Origin: Richelia sp. UBA3308 | Lineage (GTDB): Bacteria; Cyanobacteriota; Cyanobacteriia; Cyanobacteriales; Nostocaceae | Assembly (NCBI GenBank): GCA_002361335.1 | Contig: DESS01000008.1 | Span: 7,364-43,281, forward strand | DNA length: 35,918 bases | Reading direction: 5' to 3' | Part shown: positions 14,949-24,108 of the stretch, piece after piece | How positions within the stretch are numbered: position 1 is the first letter of the stretch | Layout of the letters: every line of letters begins with the position of its first letter | Position numbers and translations under genes: made by a program | Notes under the pieces: model-generated | The model's database searches: none | Told to the model about the DNA's origin: nothing | What the model saw: the letters and a program-made list of their open reading frames with translations, nothing else

Positions 14949-16534
14949 ATGTTTTTATCTAGAATTCGTTCTTGGTTAAGATTACCTAAATTATCTTTGA
15001 ATTTATCTATGTGGAAAAATTTTTATATTAAACCTGGTGAAATCGGGATTTTATATCATCGTAGTGACTTTAAGAAGATTTTGACTTCTGGAAGTTATAC
15101 TTATTTTGGTCGGCGTTGGCGAGTTGAAAGTTTCGATTTAAAGCAACCGGAAGCCAAGATTGAAAATCTTGAATTGTTGTTAAGAGATAATGCTGCGGAA
15201 CTGCAAGAGCATTTGTTAGTAGTACGAACTGAATTTAATCAAGCAGCTTTAGTAAGAATAGGTCAAAAATGGATAAGTATTTTACCAAATGAATTACGAG
15301 CCTTTTGGCGTGGTTTTATTGAAGTCGAACCACATGTATTTAATTTAGAAGAAAATTTAGAATTACCCGCTCAATTTGTAGAACAATTGCGTGGATTTGC
15401 TTTAAATGGAGTGAAGAAATATTTAGTAAAAGAATTTGAAATTGGTTTATTATATGTACAAAATAACTTTGTACGTCCACTCCAACCTGGAGAATACGCT
15501 TTCTGGGCAGTAGATAAGGATGTAACACATTATGTAATGAGTCGTCTCGAACAGAATCCAAATTTCCCCTTGGAAGAAGTATTAATTGATAGACATCCCG
15601 AATTTGTGACAGCTTATTGCGAAATGGTAGAGACGATTGCTCAACAAGTTGCTCCCGTCAGGTATCAAGGTAAAGCGATCGCTTCGCTATATTACCGCCA
15701 ACTAGTCGCAAGTTATTTTGGCAGGGTGTTGATGTGGAAGTTATCGATATCGGTGATAATGGGAAACTCTCACCTGGTTTGGTAACTGAATTAGTTTGTT
15801 TACCGGAAACTTTCAAAGGGAGCAACGCTATATACCTTTGTCAGGTACCTTCTCAACATATCGGTTTGCTGTATGTAAACAAAGAATATCAGACACAACT
15901 AGAATCGGGAATTCATGCCTGGTGGGTGTATGGGCGTTCATTTCAAACGGAAGCCATGGATTTGCGCTTGCAGAATATGGAGGTTTGTGGACAAGATATT
16001 TTATCAAAAGATAAAGTACCTCTACGTTTGAATTTAACTGCTGGTTTCCGCATCCAAGATGCCTTGAGAGCTAAAAATGGATTGTCAGATATTAATGGCT
16101 TTTTGTACAAAGAATTACAATTTGCTTTGCGTGGTGCGGTGGGTGAAAAAGCTTTGGATGAATTATTAGGGGATAAAGGAGCAATTGATAATAGTATTGC
16201 ACAATACATTCGTCCTAAAGCAGCAGAATACGGAATAGAAATCGATTCGGTGGGAGTGAAAGACATTATTCTTCCGGGTGAAATTAAGAGTATTTTGAGC
16301 AAAGTTGTGGAAGCTGAAAAGTCGGCACAAGCCAATGTAGTGCGACGGAGAGAGGAGACTGCTGCAACTCGCAGTATGTTGAATACGGCGAGAGTGATGG
16401 AGGATAATCCAGTAGCGTTGAGATTGAAAGAGTTGGAGGTATTAGAGAGGATTTCAGAGAAGATTGACAAAATTCAGGTTAATGGTAGTTTGGATAGTAT
16501 TTTGACTGAGTTGATTCAAATTAATCGAAGTTAG
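14949..16534 (+). pseudogene. SPFH/slipin-type protein gene interrupted by a 5-bp duplication
   Basis: Two overlapping frames (14949-15785 and 15734-16534) are halves of one gene. TCGCT is tandemly duplicated at 15679-15683/15684-15688. Removing one copy gives a continuous 526-residue protein reading GKAIAILPPTSRKLFWQGV across the join. The C-terminal third (LRLNLTAGFRIQDALRAKNG, ELQFALRGAVGEKALDEL, GVKDIILPGEIKSIL, EAEKSAQANVVRRREE) is the SPFH/band-7 core with coiled coil, typical of membrane-microdomain scaffold proteins. The N-terminal part has three related units, each with IGxLY then L-x-x-G-x-Y/H-x-x-W/F. Whether it is a true pseudogene or an error needs resequencing; no slippery site suggests programmed shifting. 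Confidence 0.8.
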
Positions 16535-16765
16535 TTGTTAGTTGTTAGTGGCTAGTTGTTAAAAGTAATAATACAGCACTTAGCAGATTATGGAAGTACT
16601 ATATTTTAAAACTCTTGTGGTACGGGCATCCCTGCCTGTGAAAATTTACTGGCGGCTCTATGAATAACCCACATTGAATTGATGGCGGTTATTATCTACT
16701 ACTCATTACTCATTACTCATTACTCATTACTTATTACTTATTACTTATTACTCATTACTTATTTA
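16529..16765. repeat. STRR tracts and one dispersed hairpin
   Basis: TTAGTTG units at about 16530-16560, GTGGTACGGGCATCCCTGCC at 16617-16636 (dispersed hairpin family), and about ten ACTCATT/ACTTATT heptamers at 16690-16763 running up to the stop of the next gene. Confidence 0.75.
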
Positions 16766-17379
16766 CTTGATAATTCTAATTGAATTTCACATTGCTTGAA
16801 TAAAAAATTAAGCGCTGCAAATAACTTATGTAAATCAGATATAGTATAAATATTGATTTCTTTAGTAAACAAACTATCTTGTAATTTTCCAAACTGCCAA
16901 ACTTGTCCATTGGATACAATACCGAAGATTGATTGTTGTTCAACTGAATCATTTATCTTTTGAATAGCTACCATTTCCGATAAACATTGACCCCAACCTT
17001 TGATAAAATCATCTTTTTTGGCTTCTACAGCTACAAAAAAAGGTTTTTCAAATACTTCTTTTCCTAAAGCAGATTTTTTTGCTAAAAGATAATCAGGTAT
17101 TCCTGATAATTTTTCGTTATAAACCAGTGCTTTGTGACTCCATAAAGTGAATTTTTCTCGGTAATTTCGATAGAGTTCTTTTAAAACGGGAAAAATTATT
17201 GCTTCACAAATCGCATATTCGGATTCGTTGTAGTTAAATTCTCTTAATGAGAACATTAATTCTTCTATGAAATATTCTCTTATTGTTAATTCTGTTTCGA
17301 TAATAAAGTTTTCTTCCCTAGAAGTAATATTGTATTCTTTTAATACTTCGCCGATGTTTTTGTAGGAATCAAAGGACAT
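16759..17379 (-). CDS. PD-(D/E)XK nuclease-like conserved protein
   Basis: 206 residues with a nuclease-fold signature in the middle: SGIPDYLLAKK (D), then strand PFFVAVEAKKDDF (E-x-K), followed by a helix GWGQCLSEMVAIQ and IFGIVSNGQVWQFGKL. This D...E-A-K arrangement is shared with restriction-endonuclease-like proteins and with a second gene at 20201-20806. Cyanobacteria carry many such stand-alone proteins; the biochemical role is mostly unknown. No methyltransferase or other restriction partner is adjacent, so a restriction system is not supported. The 3' end abuts a heptamer repeat tract. Confidence 0.65.
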   Translation of the reverse strand: MSFDSYKNIGEVLKEYNITSREENFIIETELTIREYFIEELMFSLREFNYNESEYAICEAIIFPVLKELYRNYREKFTLWSHKALVYNEKLSGIPDYLLAKKSALGKEVFEKPFFVAVEAKKDDFIKGWGQCLSEMVAIQKINDSVEQQSIFGIVSNGQVWQFGKLQDSLFTKEINIYTISDLHKLFAALNFLFKQCEIQLELSSK

Positions 17380-17544
17380 TTTTATATTTTTGATTTATTA
17401 TTTGACATTTTAGACTTATTACAGCAGTTTGCAAGTAAATGAAGTACCGCCGCCATATCCTTTTCCTCTTGTGGTACGCGCTTCTAGCCCGTCAGAATGG
17501 TACCTCACCAATCTAAATATGCTGATATTGTCAAAATAAATAAT

Positions 17545-17607
17545 GGTGCGTGACTCTATCAAGGAGTATTGTAATTATTTACAATATTTATAAAAGTGTC
17601 ACACACC
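17545..17607. repeat. 63-bp inverted-repeat element
   Basis: GGTGCGTGAC (17545-17554) and GTCACACACC (17598-17607) are inverted with one mismatch and enclose a second dyad TATTGTA/TACAATA. The size and form suit a miniature mobile element or a terminator-like structure downstream of the acetyltransferase gene. Just upstream, 17471-17494 is a GTGGTACG-type dispersed hairpin. Confidence 0.5.
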
Positions 17608-17677
17608 TTACAAGATAAAATTACACTATGGACAAAATTCATTTTATAACTAATTAACCAGACATGAAATAACACCT

Positions 17678-18310
17678 TTATTCACAACTACTCAAAGCAT
17701 CAATATCGGCACCTACAATCTTCTCAAGATTGCGGTTAATTTTCTCAATATCCCAATTCCACCAAGCAATTTCTAATAATTTCTCAATCACATCATCAGC
17801 AAAACGTTTTCTAATTATTTTCGCTGGATTTCCGCCGACTATATTATATGGTAAAACATTTTTCGTCACGACGGATTTTGCAGCAATAATTGCCCCATCA
17901 CCAATTTCCACTCCCGGCATAATTACCGCTTCATAACCGATCCAAACATCATTACCAACAACAGTATCACCTTTATTTGGAAATTCTTCTGATGGCGGCG
18001 TTACTCTTTCCCAACCATTACCAAATATTTGAAAAGGATAAGTAGAAAATCCTGACATTTTATGAAAAGCACCATTCATTATAAATTTTACACCTGTAGC
18101 TAAAGCGCAAAATTTACCGATAATTAATTTATCTCCAATAAAAGGAAAATGATAGAGAACATTTCTTTCAAAATTCTCTGAATCTTCTAAGTCATCATAA
18201 TAAGTATAATCCCCAATAATTATATTCGGATTTGATACTGTATTCTTGATAAAACAAATTTGTGTAAATCCCTTCATCGGATGTTTTTCTTGTGGATTTG
18301 CTCCGTACAT
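17678..18310 (-). CDS. Vat/CatB-type xenobiotic acetyltransferase (left-handed beta-helix)
   Basis: 210-residue hexapeptide-repeat acyltransferase, active as a trimer in the cytosol. Family marks: NIIIGDYTYYDD near the start, IGKFCALATGVKFIMNG followed by AFHKM with the likely catalytic His, STYPF, then coils VVGNDVWIGYEAVIMPGVEIGDGAIIAAKSVV (given here in outline) and the end segment YNIVGGNPAKIIRKRF. Relatives acetylate streptogramin A or chloramphenicol, but environmental homologues may act on other hydroxylated compounds, so resistance should not be assumed. It is flanked by non-coding repeat regions and is probably monocistronic. Confidence 0.88.
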   Translation of the reverse strand: MYGANPQEKHPMKGFTQICFIKNTVSNPNIIIGDYTYYDDLEDSENFERNVLYHFPFIGDKLIIGKFCALATGVKFIMNGAFHKMSGFSTYPFQIFGNGWERVTPPSEEFPNKGDTVVGNDVWIGYEAVIMPGVEIGDGAIIAAKSVVTKNVLPYNIVGGNPAKIIRKRFADDVIEKLLEIAWWNWDIEKINRNLEKIVGADIDALSSCE

Positions 18311-18592
18311 TTATCACCTCTAATATTGGAATCCGGCTTGATTTATAACACTTTTCCTTGAGAGAAGGAATAGGAAATAGGGAATAGCAAACAAAAGTAG
18401 TCCTATGAATTCATGGTGTCTTAGGGTTTTGATCGCTACAAAAATTGTGATAATACCGAATCTCCTCGTTATAAATAAAAATATGGCAAGACGTTGCAAT
18501 CCAACCTTTCTACACAGTTGATATATACAACTATGCTTGAAGCAATGCTCAATATTTTGCTAAAATTTTTAATATAAATTTATATTTTTTCT

Positions 18593-19879
18593 ATGAAGAA
18601 AATTGACAAATTAGATATTTCGGAAACTACTCAATTGTTTTGTAATGTTTCCTTTGATGGAAATAAACTACGATCAAAACCAGGTAGCGTTATCGGAAAT
18701 ACGGCATTAATAGCGGGAACCACTGTGGGTGCGGGAATCTTGGGTTTACCTGCAGTGACTTTACCTTCTGGTGTTTTACCTTCTACAGTTCTGTTAATAG
18801 GTGTGTGGCTCTATACTATGTTATCGGGCTTACTGATTGCAGAGGTGGCATTAAACGGTATGCGTTACAGTGGACGCGCTAATAATGGTTTACTGGTGAT
18901 GGTGGAAAGTACCCTGGGTAAACTGGGGGGGCGTTTTGGAGGTGGAGCCTATTTATTTTTGCATTATGCTTTGTTGATAGCCTATGTTTCTCAAGGTGGA
19001 GAAATTTTAATCTCAGCGGTTGAAAAAATATGGGATATACCTCATCTACCGACATGGATGGGAAGTACCAGTTTTGCTTTGATATTTGGCGTTATATTGT
19101 ATCTGGCAAGAGATAGATTTATTGAGAAATTAAATAGCTTTTTTGTTGCAGTTGTGATTGCTTCTTTTGTAGGGTTGTTGCTATTAAGTTCAACCCATGT
19201 ACATTCGACTGCTTTACTATCCCAAAATTGGAGTGCCCTTCCTCCAGCACTTTCGGTAATGTTGGTGGCGTTGTTTTTTCATAATATTGTGCCGGTGGTA
19301 GTGACTCAGTTAGAAGGAGATGCGCGCAAAACACGTCAATCTATCCTAGTGGGTTCGGCAATTCCTTTAATTATGTTTTTGCTATGGAATGTGGTGATTT
19401 TGGGAAGCGTGACTCCGGCGATGTTACAAAACTTTTCTGGAAATAGCAGTATTTTTGACCCCTTGCAAGTATTGCGTGCTGGTGATGCGGGAGAATGGTT
19501 AGGGATTTTAGTTACCGTATTTTCAGAATTTGCGATCGTCACATCTTTTATCGGGTTTTTCTACGGCTTGCAAGATTTATTTAGGGATATGAATTTGTTT
19601 GTGGGAAACCCCACTCCACGTTTACCGTTAGTTTCCTTAATTTTATTCCCTCCAATGAGTTTTTCGGTAATTAATCCCAACATATTTTTTACAGCTTTGG
19701 ATTATGCAGGTACTTTTAGTATCTCAATTTTGGGAGGCGTGATTCCAGCTTTGATGGCTTGGAGACAGCGAGATAAATATAAGGAATTGAATCAATCTCT
19801 TGTTCCTGGTGGTAAATTTATCTTGGTAATTATGATTGGTATTGCTTTGAGTGCGATCGTTTTAGGAAATTTGAAATAG
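18593..19879 (+). CDS. Aromatic/hydroxy amino acid permease (HAAAP family, TyrP/Mtr-like)
   Basis: 428-residue inner-membrane secondary transporter with about eleven hydrophobic segments. The first helix, GNTALIAGTTVGAGILGLPA, is the HAAAP/APC signature; LFFHNIVPVVVTQLEGD contains the conserved H-N region before a cytoplasmic loop. Relatives import tryptophan or tyrosine with protons. The N-terminal 30 residues are polar. The gene stands alone, followed by heptamer repeats. No T-box or other leader element was recognised upstream. Confidence 0.88.
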   Translation: MKKIDKLDISETTQLFCNVSFDGNKLRSKPGSVIGNTALIAGTTVGAGILGLPAVTLPSGVLPSTVLLIGVWLYTMLSGLLIAEVALNGMRYSGRANNGLLVMVESTLGKLGGRFGGGAYLFLHYALLIAYVSQGGEILISAVEKIWDIPHLPTWMGSTSFALIFGVILYLARDRFIEKLNSFFVAVVIASFVGLLLLSSTHVHSTALLSQNWSALPPALSVMLVALFFHNIVPVVVTQLEGDARKTRQSILVGSAIPLIMFLLWNVVILGSVTPAMLQNFSGNSSIFDPLQVLRAGDAGEWLGILVTVFSEFAIVTSFIGFFYGLQDLFRDMNLFVGNPTPRLPLVSLILFPPMSFSVINPNIFFTALDYAGTFSISILGGVIPALMAWRQRDKYKELNQSLVPGGKFILVIMIGIALSAIVLGNLK

Positions 19880-20012
19880 GGAATAGGGAATAGGGCATGG
19901 GGTATGGGGCATTGGGCATTGGGCATTGGGCATGGGGTAAATTAAATCACAAGCCTGTTTAATAAATAGCTGGGAGTAAATCTAAAATCTAAAATCTAAA
20001 ATCTAAAATTCA
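19879..20012. repeat. Heptameric STRR arrays after permease gene
   Basis: GGGAATA then GGGCATT/GGGCATG units at about 19879-19937, and four AAATCTA-type units at about 19980-20009. Confidence 0.8.
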
Positions 20013-20200
20013 TAATTTTCCATTTACTTTGTAGTTGAAAATAAGTTACTTTAAACAATTAAATTACCGATATATAAATCAACCTTTTAGCTACAATTTC
20101 CCGATTATAATAAGTGGGTGTTACAACGGGATTTGTATTACATCACCCCCAATTCCTCTCCTGACAAAAGAGAGGCGTGTTATAGTTAAAAATTTTGAAT
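20013..20200. other. Gap between STRRs and the minus-strand nuclease-like gene
   Basis: No supported gene or terminator. The plus-strand frame starting at 20035 runs antisense into 20201-20806 and is a shadow. Confidence 0.5.
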
Positions 20201-20806
20201 TTAAGATAATGCTTGCACTAAAATTCCCATTAAAGGCTCAATATCTTCAGGAACACGATAACTTTCCAAACCTTGTTCAACTTGTTTTCCATCGCGATTT
20301 AATCGGGCAAATTCCCAAATCTTTCCCGTTGTGACAGCACCAATTAGATAGGTTTGTTCCTTGTTTTCTTGCCATTCTTCTAAAGCAATTAATTCAGCAA
20401 TAAGCTGAGTCATTCCATAATCTAAATCCTCCTTTTTGGCTTCAATAACCAATAAATCATTTACGCTCTCTAAAAAATAATCTAAATATCCTTGTAACTG
20501 TTCATTAACCTTAATAGAATATTCAATAAAAATTTCAGATTTAGTATAATGAACCAAATCGAAAATTAAAGGTGAAATCAAAATTTCTCTCCTGGCTGCT
20601 TCACTAGACAAAGAAGCATAAGGTAAGATTTCCTCAATACGTTCTTTTAATTGCTTAATTCTATCTAAATCTCCCTGATATTGAGGTAAATTCAACTTTT
20701 TTCTTGCAAAGGAATAACCGAAATAATTAGCTAAATCTTTAGGTTCAATTTTGAGTTCAAAGATTTTACTAAAAGTATAAGATTGTTCCGGGTTAATAAT
20801 TTTCAC
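20201..20806 (-). CDS. PD-(D/E)XK nuclease-like conserved protein (second copy of type)
   Basis: 201 residues. LQGYLDYFLESVNDLLVIEAKKEDLDYG holds the D...E-x-K nuclease-like core (core residues D in LDY, E and K in IEAKK). A helix with a Gln/Glu pattern (MTQLIAELIALEEW) and GAVTTGKIWEFARL follow, paralleling the 16759 protein. The N-terminal half includes SSEAARREILISPLI. Function unknown; these proteins may be diverged HsdR-N-type or Rpn-like nucleases. It stands alone, with no restriction-modification partner. Confidence 0.65.
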   Translation of the reverse strand: MKIINPEQSYTFSKIFELKIEPKDLANYFGYSFARKKLNLPQYQGDLDRIKQLKERIEEILPYASLSSEAARREILISPLIFDLVHYTKSEIFIEYSIKVNEQLQGYLDYFLESVNDLLVIEAKKEDLDYGMTQLIAELIALEEWQENKEQTYLIGAVTTGKIWEFARLNRDGKQVEQGLESYRVPEDIEPLMGILVQALS

Positions 20807-21122
20807 GATAGTTTAACTCTTAATTATTCAAAGCCAAAAGTCAAGTTCATACTGATTATCATAAAAATAATAATTCTATGGAGCAAGATCAAATTTCCTT
20901 TCTCATAAGTATGACAGAGATCAAAGTTTTTTTTGACTATTGGATTTTTTCTCAAAGGGGGAACTTCAAATTAAACAAAAAGTGATTGAATTACTCCTCA
21001 TAAAATTATTACACCATTGTTTGACAATGGTGTAATAATTTTGTCTTTAAAACAAAGGGTGAAAAGATTTTAAAACTTTGGTTTTGTATTCAGACAAAAC
21101 GATACCCCTATGATTGTGGGGT
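20807..21122. other. Intergenic gap with two hairpins
   Basis: Besides the 21002-21042 hairpin, 21102-21122 reads on the minus strand as ACCCC-ACAATCAT-GGGGT directly after the stop of the next gene, a likely terminator with a weak T-rich tail. Nothing else is seen. Confidence 0.5.
21002..21042. repeat. Perfect 19-bp-stem hairpin
   Basis: Positions 21002-21020 and 21024-21042 are exact inverted complements (arm ends ACACCATTGT / ACAATGGTGT) around a 3-nt TTG loop. The stem is A/T-rich at its base. It could terminate transcription in either direction, but is far longer than needed, so a mobile palindromic element is as likely. Confidence 0.8.
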
Positions 21123-21751
21123 TTATTTTTTTAGTAAAGTTAAGTAGGTAGCAGCAATACCTCCCCCATCATCATGCTCGTATTGATTGAGATAGAATCC
21201 AACAGAGGGTTCATCCTTCAGAAGATGTTCCTTTAACCATGGATCTTGAGCGATATAATGCTTAAATTGATCGGGAATGTTCTTCAATTCGCAGACTATC
21301 TCGTTGTCATATAGTGCAACAGGGAGTTCGTCGAACGCGATATCTTCTTTCAAAGGAGGAATGTTGATGAGATTACGCTTTACGTCTTCAGAAACATTCT
21401 TTAAATCCCAGACTATCCCATCTTTATACAATCCAACAGGGACTTCGTTGTTTATGATATCTTCCCGAAGACGAAAATTATAAATTATATCGCGCTTTTG
21501 ATCTTCAGAAAGATTCTTCAAGTTCCAGACTATCCCGTCGCGATACAATGCAACAGCGAGATGATTCTCAATATCTACGACTACGCCGTCGAAAGTTTCT
21601 GAAACAGGGAGATTAGTTTTGCTTCTAGAGGAGCTCCCTGGGAATCCCAAAGTACCGATGCAAAAGCGCTTTCACCTGTCCCCAGCAAACATAGTAAACA
21701 GATAACAAAGATGGCACACTGCTTGGCTAATTGCTGCCAATTTAATTTCAT
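21123..21751 (-). pseudogene. Secreted four-repeat protein, signal peptide out of frame
   Basis: The downstream frame (from 21650) encodes four copies of a roughly 40-residue unit built on V-A/G-L/F-Y-x-D-G-I-V-W-x-L-K-N followed by a charged helix (DQKRDIIYNFRLRE); the last copies diverge. Just upstream, from ATG at 21751, another frame encodes a textbook signal peptide, MKLNWQQLAKQ, hydrophobic IFVICLLCLL, then ESAFA. Adding one T to the T-run at about 21654 joins the two (SAFASVLLGFPG). So a secreted protein has probably lost one base, or the sequence has an indel error. No known domain is recognised. Confidence 0.65.
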
Positions 21752-22002
21752 AGTTCAGCTGTGATTTCAAATAATTTACGTAGTGGATAATACTTTCTTC
21801 TTTTATCAGAACATGTAACTCAAATCACACATATTCTGTGCTTTATCATACATATTTACTATAGCCTGGTTGTTATAAAGGGGAGTTTAACTAATCCCTT
21901 CCTGGTAGAAGATTACCGGCGTTGAGTGAGGGGAAAGAGGGGCATCCTGAAATATTAGAATTAGATGTAAAATTTGTGATAAAAATAGTAGAAGCCAATT
22001 GT

Positions 22003-22025
22003 GGTACGGGCATCTTGCCCGTACC
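22003..22025. repeat. Dispersed hairpin (GGTACGGGCA family), intact copy
   Basis: GGTACGGGCA-TCT-TGCCCGTACC: a perfect 10-bp stem with a 3-nt loop. Degenerate relatives are at 9467, 16617 and 17471. The rest of 21752-22111 holds no recognised gene. Confidence 0.8.
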
Positions 22026-22111
22026 GCTAGCAGTACATTAAAGTGCGATCTTCCCAAAGCGGGAAGGTGGCGAATGCCAATCGCACCAGGAAACCCCTTG
22101 GGGGATATGAG

Positions 22112-23812
22112 TTAGGGTTGGGAAACCGCTATATTTAATATTTGATCGTCCCGATTAAACGACCTTAATTGTTTAATAGTAAGTTCTTTGACAACACTTA
22201 AAAATAATTTATCTTGACGAAGAGAATTGATATAATCAGGACTTAAATAACGACGATAATTTGAATTATTCGCCACATAACTTTTGAACATAGCAAGAGC
22301 TAAATACTCTGTATAATTACGCGCTAAATAAGGAGAAGGCCCGACAACTGAGGATGGTAAAGGAATCGAAGATTCCGGTGATTCTGCAATTGTAGAAAAG
22401 TGAGTACCACCGTTCATTAATACTAAATATTTATTTTCGTTTGTTAACCAAGTAAAAGGTATAATTTGCTCCGCATATGCAGGCGCTACAGTATCAGTAG
22501 CTCCTGCTACAATCGTAACTGGAATATTTATTTTGCTAAAGCCTTGTTGACCGTAAATGCTACTAACTACTGGATTAATCGCAACTACTGCTTTGACTCT
22601 TGGATCTGATAATTTATAGTCCAATTGTGGTAAACGTAAAGCTAAGCATTGCAATAATAAGGAAAGATTCAAGTTATTTCTATTAACCGGACAACTCTTT
22701 TCTAATTTCGCTTTATTAATTTGTGCACCTGCTAATGCTAAAGCCGTATAACCGCCAAAGGATTGTCCAATTACACCTACTTGTTCCATATTGAAGCGTC
22801 CCTTATATGCGGGATTGGAATTAGATAGACGTTCGAGGTAATTTAAAAGATATTTTACATCTAAAGGTCGGTTAATAAATTCTTTGGGGTCTACAACCCT
22901 GTCAGCGATTCCTCCTAATAATGCTTGCAACTGTTGGGCATTACTACCAGGATGTTCCGGTACAGCAACTACAAAACCATGGGAAGCTAGGAATTTAGCT
23001 AAATAATTGAAGCTGGTGCGATCCGAACCCAATCCGTGAGAAATTACAATTACCGGATGGGAATTTGTTGTTTGCGGTAAGTAAATATCGCTAGGGAAGG
23101 TGCGATTCCGGGATATATCGTAGAGGCTAACGCTTTTCTTTGTATAAGTAAAATTACCTGGTTGCAATGCATCTGATAAAATACTATTTGATACGACTTT
23201 AGTATCAGCTTCTTCCCTAGATTTTTCGTTAATTACTTTAATTGCCCTTTTACTACGATTGACAATATTTCTCAGCCGTAATGCAATTTCTAAACTGCGA
23301 AATAAATCTATCGAAATAGTTTTAGAAGGAAATTTTCGTAATATATTTAATAAAGTAAAGTTTTTTGGTTCAACGGCTGCTAAAATCAATGCAGAACGAA
23401 TTCCGTAAAATCCACTACTCCGCCGAGATTTCTTCTGAGTTGCTTTTCCACGGTTGCGAAATCCACTTTCAATTACCTGTGAAAGAGTTTCTAAAAGTGT
23501 CTCACCAATAGGCGAATATAGAAATTGAGAAACTACAACAGCTCCTAAAGGAATCGGAGCAACTAACACTTGTCGTACCTCTTCTAACTCGGAGTCAGAA
23601 AGGTACTTAAAATAGGCTGCTAATTCATCATTTACTTCACCAGTTGTGGCATAAGTTTCCAGAGAATCAACCGAAATTGCCCTTTCTACTACCCCAAAAG
23701 AAAGTTTTAACCTTTCTGCGCCCACCGCACGACTCGGAGTTACAACAGGTAAAGCGCAGGTAATAAAGCAGCCCAATGCTATATTTAGCCAAAGTGATTT
23801 TCTATGAACCAT
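22112..23812 (-). CDS. Secreted/periplasmic alpha/beta hydrolase with DUF1400 N-terminal domain
   Basis: 566 residues. A signal peptide (LWLNIALGCFITCALPVV...SRAVGA) is followed by a DUF1400-type domain (LKLSFGVVERAISVDSLE, TGEVNDELAAYFKYLSD, LLNILRKFPSKTISIDL), then a dienelactone/PAF-acetylhydrolase-like alpha/beta hydrolase. Oxyanion HGLGSDRTSF, nucleophile elbow GQSFGG, acid D in GATDTVAP, and His in GGTHFSTI complete a catalytic triad. Substrates of this cyanobacterial family are not established; esters or lipids are likely. The catalytic domain appears intact. It is monocistronic, with more than 290 bp of non-coding sequence upstream. Confidence 0.9.
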   Translation of the reverse strand: MVHRKSLWLNIALGCFITCALPVVTPSRAVGAERLKLSFGVVERAISVDSLETYATTGEVNDELAAYFKYLSDSELEEVRQVLVAPIPLGAVVVSQFLYSPIGETLLETLSQVIESGFRNRGKATQKKSRRSSGFYGIRSALILAAVEPKNFTLLNILRKFPSKTISIDLFRSLEIALRLRNIVNRSKRAIKVINEKSREEADTKVVSNSILSDALQPGNFTYTKKSVSLYDISRNRTFPSDIYLPQTTNSHPVIVISHGLGSDRTSFNYLAKFLASHGFVVAVPEHPGSNAQQLQALLGGIADRVVDPKEFINRPLDVKYLLNYLERLSNSNPAYKGRFNMEQVGVIGQSFGGYTALALAGAQINKAKLEKSCPVNRNNLNLSLLLQCLALRLPQLDYKLSDPRVKAVVAINPVVSSIYGQQGFSKINIPVTIVAGATDTVAPAYAEQIIPFTWLTNENKYLVLMNGGTHFSTIAESPESSIPLPSSVVGPSPYLARNYTEYLALAMFKSYVANNSNYRRYLSPDYINSLRQDKLFLSVVKELTIKQLRSFNRDDQILNIAVSQP

Positions 23813-24108
23813 ATGATTACAATTGTGGGATGCAAGTAGTTTAACAATCCCAGAGTTGTAATTCTATCCATAAAATAGGCGGCAATACGACAAAGATTTG
23901 CCATTGCTACCAAGATATAATGCTTTTTTTGGCGTATTTCTTGTAACGATTCTTCCCATTTACTACTTTTTCGGTTATGCTAAGGTTAATAGTGATTAAT
24001 ATCACCTCGTATTCACCGAAATTACCACACTTCATACACAGTATCTGATTAAATCAGTAGCTCTGTAATTAAAAGATGCTGCTGATTTTTTTTATCTTTA
24101 AGGCGAAA

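Noticed and set aside
15679..15740. Programmed frameshift in the SPFH gene
   Set aside because: The offset comes from a 5-bp tandem duplication, and no slippery heptamer or pseudoknot is apparent; a mutation explains it better.
16690..16763. CRISPR array
   Set aside because: The repeats are contiguous heptamers without spacers, typical STRRs; no cas genes are present.
17678..18310. Antibiotic resistance gene
   Set aside because: The family includes streptogramin and chloramphenicol acetyltransferases, but environmental members are diverse and sequence alone does not support a resistance claim.
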